Source: Chrysomallon squamiferum
Lineage: Eukaryota; Mollusca; Gastropoda; Neomphalida; Peltospiridae
Assembly (NCBI GenBank): GCA_012295275.1
Contig: CM022679.1
Span: 11,592,915-11,656,914, forward strand
DNA length: 64,000 nt
Direction: 5' to 3'
In this document: piece after piece, positions 29,171 through 41,000 of the stretch
Position numbering within the stretch: the first letter of the stretch is position 1
Layout: every line of letters begins with the position of its first letter
The notes under the pieces: generated by a model
What the model was told of the DNA's origin: nothing
The model's input: only the letters and a program-made list of their open reading frames with translations
Database searches by the model: none
Made by a program: the position numbers and the translations under genes

Positions 29171-29222
<52 letters not shown>
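29171..29222. repeat. AAT microsatellite
   Basis: About seventeen uninterrupted AAT units just upstream of the RRM gene. Confidence 0.9.
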
Positions 29223-29225
<3 letters not shown>

Positions 29226-29997
29226 TCTGATATATAAAAAAATATTGTAAAATATCAGATAGTATTACCTATAAAATATAACGATATGAATAGATCGTAA
29301 ATAATGAAGACGTTTACAACAAACGAACTAGAAATATAAAATAACAAAACAGATTTGAAATCTGAATAATCTTGTATTCGTAAATATGTGTTTTTCTCAC
29401 AAATTATTGAATTTTATTATGCATTCTTTTTTTTTTTTTTTTTTTTTTAATATAACTGAAGCAAAATATTGGTATTAATCCAATAACAAATATATATACA
29501 CACACACATACATATACATATACATATATATTCTGATATATTCTGAATCCAGTAATACCAGTAATATTTTCCTTAATTTATTAGAATAGAAGTAATGATT
29601 TTTATTTATTTATTTATTTATTTATTATTATTATTATTATTATTCTACATTTTGTGAGTGTAAAATTATAATTTTCTGCTAAATTATGCCTTTATAATGT
29701 AAAAGAAAATGCATAATTAGCAACAGACTCAATTTTTAATTTATTTATTTATTTATTTGTAAAGTTAATTTATTAATTCACTTTCTTCTTTATTTTATTT
29801 CATTTAACTCAATCGGTATCAATATTAATGGCAGTGCCACCTGTTGTTAACATTAATTTCTTTAACTTCTTTATTTGTACTGTATGGATACATGTATGTA
29901 AAATATACAGTGCCTTTTAGAAGAAAAAAAAACAAACAAAAAACAACTTCAAAATAACCCTTTGTTACCTTATAGTGACATCTGAGAAACCAATATT

Positions 29998-30717
29998 TCT
30001 AAGTATTCTTACGAGTTTAATTGTTCGTATGTTAAATCAGTTTTCTTAATTGAAATTATTTGAAATAACATTAATCCGTTCCAGGCCCCCCAAAACCACC
30101 CCAACGTATTTTTAAACAAGAAAAATGTATATATAAATATATAAATGACAAATATTGTATAAAAACAAAATAAAAGAGAATGTAAAGAAATAAATTGGTT
30201 TTGTAAAGTGTAGTGTTTCGCCATCTTTTCATTGACAGAGATCCGCTATTTACACACTATTTTAACACCTTTGGCTGGAGTTAGCCTTTATCGACTCCTT
30301 CTGCTTCAGTATGGTACATATTGTAAAACGTACTACTCTCATACTGCCTATCTGTGTTGACTACACGAACACTTCACTTATGTTTTTCTATGATTTCATG
30401 CTTTAATTCAAAGGACATCATCTGCTTTTTTCTTCTCAGCACTGTCCTTTGCAATCACCTTCTTAGGGTCCATGGAAATACTGCACAAAACGCGACCACA
30501 ACACAACAGAGATGCTTCCACGGCAAGGTACCCACGTGAAGCAAACGATCGAGACGCGGGATGCTGGGCTGATGGTGTGTTGTTCGTTGCGCCAAGTAGC
30601 GGCAGCATATCTGAACTCGCTCGTAACTCTGATTTTGGCTCGCAACTCAAAGCAAAAAATCGACCGGCCGGCTGTCAAGGAAAGATGTCAAGAAAGATGT
30701 CACTCGAGGTACCACTG
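29998..30717 (-). mobile_element. Tigger/pogo-type non-autonomous DNA transposon, copy 2
   Basis: This is a second copy of the element at 26360-27124: same internal order, same minus-strand N-terminal peptide (MDPKKVIAKDSAEKKK, starting near 30474) and the same right end (GGTACCACTG followed by TA at 30718). The left terminal repeat is eroded, so the left border is approximate; similarity begins near 30000 with TTACGAGTTTAATT. It lies about 1.1 kb upstream of the RRM gene start, in the space shared with PDRG1. It is visibly richer in CpG than its surroundings (for example around 30480-30680). Confidence 0.72.
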
Positions 30718-31490
30718 TATTTTGTATATTTTAAACAACTTTTTCAATTTTTTCTCCTTTTTGAAAATAAGGAAATTCTAAACGAAAATAGAGTAAAAAA
30801 CAAAACAAAAACAACAACAAATATACAAGAAAAAAAAAAAAACCAAAACAGTTCGGTAAGAGGACAGACGTTTGACCTACTTTGGTGTACAGAGTGTTTG
30901 TTGGTCCTGTAAATGTCGAGACTAATGCTCAAATATCGAAGGAGCGAAATACAAAGAAATAACGGTAAATGCGCAAGTGTATCCTTTGCAAACTTCTTTT
31001 TTTTATTATTTTGAAACAAATTTTTATATTTCATTAAAGTTTCTAAAGTGAAAAGGAAAAGGTTGTCAACAGCCATTGAATACATAACACATAAATCGTT
31101 CTACTTTACACATAATTACATTGAATAAAATGTCACGAAATACGGGTTCCAGAATAGTGAATACGCTTCAATCTCAGAACGGGGCAATTGAAATTTCCAT
31201 TCAACATCATAAATATGCACCCGAAATATAATGTAACTGGAAAAGCAAACGTTTAAAAATGATAGTAAAATAATTATACTTGAACAGACAATTCTTTAAA
31301 CAGAAGTGTTCATACATAAATTTTACATAATACTGTATAATCTACAGTAGCTGTTTTCGGATGATTATTATCGTTTATTCTTTATATTATAATAAATTAT
31401 AAAGTTAAATAAATTTTACTAAAATCTAAACATGTTGACAAACTCAATGAATCAAATTAAAACTGTTATTGTGACTTAGAATTTATTTTA

Positions 31491-31494
<4 letters not shown>

Positions 31495-31536
<42 letters not shown>
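31495..31536. repeat. AT dinucleotide microsatellite
   Basis: About twenty-one uninterrupted TA units between Tigger copy 2 and PDRG1. Confidence 0.9.
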
Positions 31537-31542
<6 letters not shown>

Positions 31543-32047
31543 CAAAGTTTATATATGATTTTATTTTTTTATTTTTGTGAAAGGTAATAGAGTAATTGAG
31601 AATGAACAAGCATGAAGGATATTAGACACTGCAATAAGTTCAGGGTGTTGAACTACAAATTAATAAACATTTTTAAATAAAAAAATTATCAGATGTTGGG
31701 AATGTGGTGAATGTTTCTCAGTTTCATTAGAAAATACCTTTATTATTCAGGAATATATATTTTGTTGTGAAAACAATAATGCTTTTGTGTAAAATCATAA
31801 TATTGATTCTTCCTGTTTCAGCGGAATGATTCTGTATCTTAAAATGCAGAATATATCCAGTCTTCTGAATTGCTGAGAAAAAAATGAAAGTTGTATCAAT
31901 TGAATTTTTAATTCTAGATATTTTGGCATGTTTTTAGTTCAGTTTTCCCATAATTACAGTTCTTTTCCAGCATCAAAAGCCTTTTTCTTTAATTATTATT
32001 ATTATTATTGTTTTATTTTTTATTTTTTGGTACAGAATTAGCTATAA

Positions 32048-35000
32048 ATGGCTACAAATATAGACAACTTGCTGTTGAAGACAGTTACAGAGATTGAGGA
32101 AACTGCAGAAGAAATTCTCACAGACAAGCAGAAGATCATCAGCTTAGACCAAAAACGACAGAAAACAAGAGAAGCTGTAAGGTGAAGATGAATTCATTTA
32201 ATGTTATACTCTGTTTAATTTTTCAGTGTCTGCAGAATTGTGACTCATTTTTATCTTTATTCCTATGATTTTTTAAAGTAATATTCTGTAATATTTTTAT
32301 TTTTTATTTAACAAATGAAACACTTACTTTGTAATAATGTAGAAAGTGTTCTAAATGCATTTTTTTAAAACTGAAAAATTATATGTTTAGCTGTATATGT
32401 GTGATACAATAACACCATCTTTATCAGTTAGCTGCCAAAAGGTCCTTAAGGTTTTGTGTTCATCAATGCATCATCATCTAAAATATTCTTTGGTCAAATG
32501 TTTTGGTTCTCATGGAAAATCACTAAATTTTTACTGAATGTGAATTCTTTCTTTTAACTTAAGAAAATAGTTAATAATATCAAATGCATGTTTTCATGTA
32601 CTAATTCAGTGGTTATAGTTTCATTATTTTTCACTAGGATAATATATATTATAAAAAGACTGATTGAAATATTTACATGGTAACAGCACCAATAAATTCT
32701 GTATATTAATGTATTAATTTGGTATTGATTAAAAAAAATTAAAAGGTTTTCTAAAAAAAATATAGGTTTGCTTCTAAATTGATCAGTAAATACTACAATT
32801 CTGTTAATAGCAGTTTTAAATGCTTTTCACATATATAAATATATATATATATATAAATATATATATATATATGAAGGAATCCACACAAATATATCATATT
32901 TTATTTATTCTGTATATACTGGAAAAGTCCACAGATAATGTATCACAGTTTTGCTCAGGTTTAATTTACATTTAATGAACATAATTTGAAAACAAATTTC
33001 TGATTAAAAGGACAGGATTAGAATGGCTTCTTCGTCACAATAGTAGATATATATATTTTTTTTTAATTTATATCCCAAACACTCAATTTTCTGTATTTGA
33101 CTTTGTATGTTGAAGAGGTAATACAAGATCAAATTTGTACACCTAACACTACATTAGCACTGAGAATGTCAGTTCATCAAACAAACAAAAAGAACATCAT
33201 TGGGTTAAAAGTTTCATATCAGTGTAACAGATGTTGGGATTCATTTTCATATGCTTTTCAACTACGGAGGCATCTACGATTACATTTGATTGATTCACAT
33301 GTACATGCCTACCTTTACGAATTCAGTGAAGAGTCTGGTATGCAGGAAGCTGATCAGATTTTAACTACATCCCCCAAAAAGAACACAAATTTCATGAATT
33401 GTATTTCTCAAGATCAGCTGGATCAGGAATCAGTTTCAGAGACAGAGAGTAGACTAAGCACCAACAGTGATTTGAACTCTGATGAAATAAAAAAGGCCAT
33501 AATACAAAGTAGAAATCATTCTTTGACTTCAGCTGCTAATGTAAACAAACAGTATTTCACAGAACTCGCAGCAGAATGTTCATCTATTGATACAAATGTA
33601 GTGGCTGAAAATCTAGAAGGCAGCAAGAAGAGATTACAAGATTTAGACACTGACCAGGAAAACAAATTATTTAATACAAGACAAAAACTTGCTGTTCCAG
33701 AGACAAAAAAATGTAAGTCTTTCAGCTGGCAAAATGTTGAAGATAAGGAAACATTTGCAGTTGTTTGTAAAATTAGTAGAGACTCAGTAGATTTAAGTAC
33801 AGTTATCCAAAATATTAGCGCATTCATTACTGATGAGTCCAGTGATGATAAGATCTCTGAATCTGAAAAAAAAGTTAATATTTGTGTGAATGAAATTCCT
33901 AATGAAGATATGGAAAGACATAGTGAAGAAGAATGTCATAACCATTTTGTTGAAGATATTCCTCTTGAAGAAAACATAAATATACATGGAACAGTATCTA
34001 CAGGAAGGCTATCTTTTGCTGAATATATTTATCTAGCTGCTGGAAGTCAGGAAATGAAAAGAAAACAGTTTACTGTGCAGGCTACAAAAGATAAAAAACC
34101 GTTACTTTGTCATGCATGTGGTAAACATTTCTCAAAAAAATCTGGTTTATCTGCACATACCTTAGCACATGGAAGAAAAAAAGCCAAACTGAAAATGATG
34201 AGTAATATTAAATTTCTTAAAATTGTTTGTCAAACTTCTTTTCTGGAGATAACATCAAAGGTTAAAAGAACTAGCACTGATATTTTGTAGACAGGGTAAC
34301 CCCAATTCCAATTTAAACATCCTGTAAAAAAACAAGATTAAGAAAATTTAATGGATCCGTAAAGAAGGTAATAGAAATTTGAAAGATGTTAATATTTCCA
34401 AAGGTAGCTTAAAAGAAAGTAATTTGAACGATGCATAACAAATAAAAAAGTTAGACAGTTTAAAAATGTTTCAGTAATGTTTCAAAAGAACTGTGAATCC
34501 CTGGTTTATTATTACTCTTAGAGAAAATGAAAACCTTGTGTTTTTTGAATTTTTTATTTTGTTTTTTTAAATAAGCTGTGTTTGTGAAAGTTATTCCCTC
34601 AGATCAGAAATTTAAAAATTCTTGAAATACCAAAAAAAAGAGAAAACAAATTGTTAAAACGATATGAAAAACAAAATACTAATTTAAAAACAAAAAAATA
34701 ACAAAAACAAACAAAAATCATACTATATTTAAAATGAAAGTAAAAATGTTGATGTTTTCTGAAAGCAATCTAGATGTGTAATAAGTGATTTCTAAAGAGA
34801 CACAGGGTAGTTTTAGGGTATGTAAGGCCAAATAATTGTATTTAGTATGCATGTACAATTCTAGATGGAATTGTTTCTGTCATGGTTCATCTAATAGAGA
34901 TCAGTTGTGGATTGTAACAATCTTTGTTAATATGCGAATATTTTAAAATATGTGAATGAGTAAATGAAAAATGTGTCGATCAACACAAATTTATCATTGA

Positions 35001-38000
35001 ACTTATTCACTCATTTTCATGTATTTCTTTAGCTGTTATCCCAGTGTGGAAATAGCCATTTGGGTTAATGCATATTACTGAATATAAATTAGGAGATGTT
35101 AGCCTGGCTTAGATCCTTTAGCCAGAAGACTTGGTAAATTTTCCCCAGATTACCTCTATTGGATCACTGAATTTTTCATACAGTTATAAATATTTCATAA
35201 ATACTAAATAACACAATAATAACATTAAATTCAGTTAAACTTTTCACTTCAGATCAGCAGTTTAAAAATTAAAATATATCGAAACAGAACAGAATTCCAT
35301 GAATGACTGAACTGTAGAGGCAGTGATAGTAGATTAATTCTGTTTCTGGTTTATATAGGTATTATTTCAACATTTTTAGATAAATTCTTAACATTGTCAG
35401 TTTGCTCAGCTCGGTTTTTATATCTGTTTTTATTTTATATATATATTATTTTTTATTAATTATTTTTATTTATTTATTTTTATATTTATTTATTTATTTT
35501 TTTTTTTAAATGTTTTTTTTTTTTTTTTTTCTTGCTAAGATACCTTTGTTTAAGAACACTAATATGAATTACTATTGATCAAGAATGAACATTTGTTATC
35601 CTTATTCAGTTTTAAATTTAGTTCACTCAATTTAGTAAACATCAGATTTTGCATAATTATTTATTGTAACTGAATACTGAAACCTTTATTTGTTAATTTT
35701 TTAATTTGAATTTGGATGAAAATTGAGTTTTTCAGAAACAGAGTTGAATGTTTTTCTTTATAGTAGTTGACAAAACATTTTTTTTTTACTTTATTTCATA
35801 ATTTTAATTTTGTACAGTAATTTCTCATTTAAATTAAAATGCATAATTGCTTTGTTTTTGTCATTCTTTTCCTGGTTGCTTTATGGAAAATGTTTATATT
35901 AATAATAATAAATAAATGTAATAATTTTTAAAAAGACCTAATATAATACACAGGAAAACTTAAAACTACATTATCAAAAAGTTGTGTTATTGTGTATATA
36001 TTGTTAATTTTACTTATAAATATTTCTAACTTTCAGATTTTTAGCTAATTTCCTTTGAAATATCATATGTATAAAAGTGGACAGTTTATTTATGTTTAAT
36101 TGTAAACTGAAACAGAGGTATATGAAGCACCTTTAACTATATTTAAATTCATTAAATATGAAATAATCCTTTGGTTAATGTTTCTGCTATGGTCTACCTG
36201 TATTATTTATTTCTGTACCTTCAATAAATAATCTGTGCTCTTTAAAAAATGAGATTTTGTGTATTATTGCCATGACCATGATATTTTTAAAAGAACGTAC
36301 ATACCTACATGTTTTTATATTTGTTTAAATCATCTGTTTATTCATGTGTAATAAACATTCAGTTTTATTGAGATGATCTAGTGGGTTTGTTAAGGGTGTT
36401 TTTAAAATGATACACAGCCTATTTCCTTAGATTTAGGGATATACTGTTCACACACCAGATATCACATTAACACTCATGCTAATAACGATCTCTTGATTAA
36501 TTGTAAATATTCACCGAGTTGCCAATAGAGAATTGGTCTTTTTGATGCATTCAAACCAAAAAAGCAGCCCCACTATCCTTAAAACATATTTTTCAGATGT
36601 TTTATAACTGAAACAATTACAAAGTTGTGAAAGACTACACATTAATGTTTAAAATTATTAAAATTATTATTTTTGTTTTTAGAATTTGTAGACTGAGCAG
36701 ACTTTGAAATAGTCTTCAAGAGATTCAAATAATAAAACTGACGTTTAATGACAATTTAAAAAAAAAAACAATGAATGATACGAGGCAGCAATCCTACAAA
36801 CTGAAACCACTGCATCATTGCAACCTATGTTCAGATTCATTTGCATTTGCTTTTCAACTCAGGAAGCATCTCAGAAAACACCTCATCATTTCATCAGCTA
36901 GTAGTGTGTGTGAATCAAATGAAAACCAGTTAAACCAATTAGAGCCACTACCTGAAAAAAAGAATTCTAGTAATTCAAATCAGAAATGTTTATTCAGAAA
37001 TAAAAATTACTATACTGACTGTGGTATTAATTCTTGTGATTCAAGTGTAAACGATTCAGAAGAAAAGCGTTCCAAACCATCCTGTGAACTAAAAGCTAGA
37101 AGAAGCAAAACAGTGGCAGAAAGATTTAAAAAACTGAAAATGTCGAAGCAGTCAAAAAATGTACATGAATCTGTTTCTGTAGATAGTGAAAAAGATTGTG
37201 AAGAAGATGTGAAATCAAATTTACAAGAAACTTCAATTTATATGACATCTTCTGATTTAATTTGCAAGCAGACTCAGGAATATTCAACAGATAATATATT
37301 TAAGGAACACAATCTGGATGGATTTACTTCATTTGATGAAACTCAGTACACCATGGTTACACAAGAAAGTGAATATCTGACAAAAGAGAAATCTAATGGA
37401 GAAGATTTGGGATTTCATAACAACAATGATTGTTCATTGAACAATTTATTTATCCATAATAATAATGTTAATAAAGAATGTGAAACTTCTGATCCAAATA
37501 GTGTGTTCAGTTCTAAAATGGATGTTTTATTTGAAGAAAGAGTTAATGATGAAACAGATTTAAAAATGAACAATTCGGTTGAAAATCATATCTGCAATAT
37601 GGAAACAGAATATTCAGGCTCAAAAAAAGTTCTTGGTAACAAAATATCCACAACCAACTGCCAACCTGCAAAAGAAACTTTGAATGAAGAACCTTTTGAG
37701 ACTGATAATGGAAAAATTCTGGATATAGAAATGGGTCAGAAGTTACCAGATTATAATAATGAATGTTTGGACCCAAATATTATTAAGAAACATTTAAATA
37801 AAGAAGTTAGTAATTTAGAAAAACAAGTAATAGAAACAAAAAACATTAAAAATTCACCAGGTTCCACAAAATTGATATCGGATATCAGGAATTTAGACAA
37901 AAAAAAGGTGCTACAGGTAAAACTTTCTGATTTGAAATTTATATATAACCCCAAAAATTGGAAAGGAATTAATTCACCAATATCTCAGAACAAAACAAAA

Positions 38001-41000
38001 AAGTTGCAAAGAGACAATGTCATGGAAACTAAATTCACAAGTACTGAGATTTTTACAGAGGAAGAAAATTCAGTTAATGGTGATATGTTGAAATTTCAGA
38101 TAGTTAAAAAAGATATTTTGAAGAATGGTGAAAACAGAAGAGAAACAGAATCTTCACCTGAAAAACAGTTCTTGTTGAAACTGAAACTGATTCAGAAGTG
38201 CAAGATTCGGTGGAAAACACTGAGAAAACACAACCTTCAGTTACAACTCCTAGGTCTGCAAACAGCTACTATGTTGGTTCAGAAACACAATCTGAAATTA
38301 CTGAACAAAGTATTTCAGACCTGGAAAAAGTAACAACTGACCAAAGCAAAATGATGAATACAAAAAAGAAATTACTCAAGAAAGAAAGGCAAAATGAATA
38401 TGAAATGTTTTCATCAAACATTAAGTTGAATCAATTTAAAAGTGAGATTAGAGAACCAAATTTTGAAGAAAAAACATTATTTATACCTTGTCATTACTGT
38501 AGCAAACACATTTCCAAAAAGAATATGGCAAGACATATCTGTAACCATTGCCCTTTCCGAACTTTTCCAACTTCTGAAAAGAAAAACTGTCATTTATGTT
38601 CCATGCCATTTTATTATGAGAATCTAATTACACATCTTGAAAAAGTGCATGGCCAAGGCATTAAGAGAAATCGTTTTTGTAGTGTTTGTTTAGAAACAGG
38701 TTTCAGTAAATACACAGCTTTGCAAGAACACAAGAGAAAACATTTTCTCAGTATTGAGGACATTGACTTCAGTTGTAATGAAAAAACTGATGGCAATTTC
38801 CCTGGTTGTGACCACCTTTGCCCAGTCTGTAAAATTGAAATGCTAACAGCCTCAAACATTAAAATTCATATAGTGGGTCATATAATCGATAAAACAAAGT
38901 CCTGCAGAGGTCAGTTACGTAAAGGACATGACTTTCAGTGTCCTGTTTGTTTAAAAATCTTTAAACTGAAAACTCGCATAGAACATCATGTTCTGTCACA
39001 CTGGAAGATCAAACTGTATGAATGTCCTTTCTGCAAAATGCAGTTTGCAAGATATGATACTTTGGAACGCCATGCTAAAAGCCATCAGCTACAAACTACT
39101 CATGACCAGCAGAAAACTGACAATTTGGAAAAAGAGTAATATTTGTAAAGAAAATCCATGGTAACTTAGTAAAAAAAAATTTATAAAATAAAATAAATAA
39201 TAGATGTTCAGTGAAAAGTGATGTTTTATTTCTTATAAGATAGTTAAACAATAGAATTGTTCTGTCAGCTATTAATATAGACAACAAAACAATCAGATTT
39301 ATAAATAGTGTCCTTTGATGTGAAACAAAAGGAAAAAGTTAAATGTAATTAACATACATTTTTATTTGAGTCCAAATTGGATAAAAGTTATAGGAATAGG
39401 GGAAATTTTTATATATTTCATGTAAAACAACATAAAGTTAACATCTGAAGAGACTTTTTAATAAAAATTTTAGTTCTTAACCATCAAATTGTTTTTGAAA
39501 TATTAATTGCATATTTCACATGTAAAAATTAATAATGCAAAAAAAAGTTTGAATGGTTGCAATTTGTGTTATGATGTTCATTCCCAGCATACTTAAATAT
39601 TATATCTTTACAAAGTTTTAACAAAGCCAAGCTATATCTTTTTGACAAATACCTCTGAATAATTTCACTAAATGATTATGTATCTTTAACTGTATAAATC
39701 TAAATAATTACTTTATAATAAATTTGAGTTGTTTAAATTTGCATTGTTTATTCAATTTCTGTTATATACCATTACATGTTGTTGATACAGATTTATATAT
39801 ATTTTTTGTAAATAAAGTTGATTTTTCCTCCAAATCCTTTATGAAACAATATAAGCCACACCTGTTGTTAAAATTTTATATTTTTAGTTTTGATAAAATT
39901 TGTATTTTAAACTTTTAAGATTTCTTTTTTTTTTTTTTTTTTTTTTTTATTAACAAGTTTTAATAATCTGTTTCATTAATTTTTTTTTTTGATAATTTTT
40001 AAACATTAATTAAGTGTTTTGTGCAGTTCCTGTCAAGTCTGTTTTTGATATTTAAAAATTTATTTAGCAGAGATTTGCTGTTGTATCTTTTGATGATCAG
40101 TAAATGGTGTATTCAATTATTAACTGACATTTGTTTAAATGTTGGCAAAAATTAACTGTTTTGTTTTGTTATCATCATTTGATATGGTTATGTAATGATA
40201 AATAATTTTGAATTTGTTTTAACTATTATTCTTACTCAAAATTTTTAATTACTGAAAATTGCTATTTTTAAAGAATTGGCAGGTGATAAAAGATTTTTGA
40301 AATAAAATTACCTTTTACTAAATTTAAACAAAAAATGGCACATTTTCCTTTCTCATTATTTTGAAGTAAGATATTAACTGCATTTTTCATTTTTTAATAA
40401 TAAATGTGCAAATTTCATTATGATTAGGCATTGTTTATTTTCTTTTGTCATTTGTTTTTGCTTTGGATGGAAAGAATAAATATTTTTAATGTATGGTGAA
40501 AAACCTAAAACTTAAACATTCTTAAATGAATGTAATAAAAATAATACAGAATTTATTTCTGGTGAATTAGAATAGTTTGAAAACATCATATCATTTATGA
40601 TCATGTTTCTTTGATTGGTCAGTCTTTTTATGTGAATGTTATTCAGTTTGTTTTTGTTGTTTCTTCGATTTTGCTATTATCAAAGATATTTCATTTCTCC
40701 TTCTTTCTGCTGTATGTTTCTTTTATTTAAGAAAACACAAAAAACTTACTGTTTTCTTTTTTAAATTTTCTTTTCTAGTTAACATTTTTCTATTTGTAAG
40801 AAAACAATTCTTAATTTGAATAAAATTTGGTATTAGTATATAATTGTATGTTGTTCCAGTTGTGGTGATGTGCTTTGAGACTCCTATAAAACATAAAATA
40901 TATTAGATCTGTTTTAATGGTAATTTAGTTTCATGCATAAAATTGGAAATGCAATAACTGAATTTCGTTTTCTAAATTCAAAATTGCTTGGCTTCCTAAT

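Larger units (their letters stand above)
28900..32047. promoter_or_regulatory. shared upstream region of the divergent RRM gene and PDRG1
   Basis: This 3.1-kb region separates the start codon of the minus-strand RRM gene (28899) from that of plus-strand PDRG1 (32048). A splice acceptor immediately before the PDRG1 start (AG ending at 32036) implies at least one upstream non-coding exon in this interval. The rest is microsatellite (AAT at 29171-29222, TTTA/TTA at 29601-29643, AT at 31495-31536), a poly-T run near 29427-29448, and Tigger copy 2. No core promoter motif can be picked with confidence. Confidence 0.4.

Noticed and set aside
30472-30912. Plus-strand open frame of 146 codons
   Set aside because: It runs through the antisense strand of Tigger copy 2 and into flanking A-rich sequence; there is no domain and the border crosses the transposon end.
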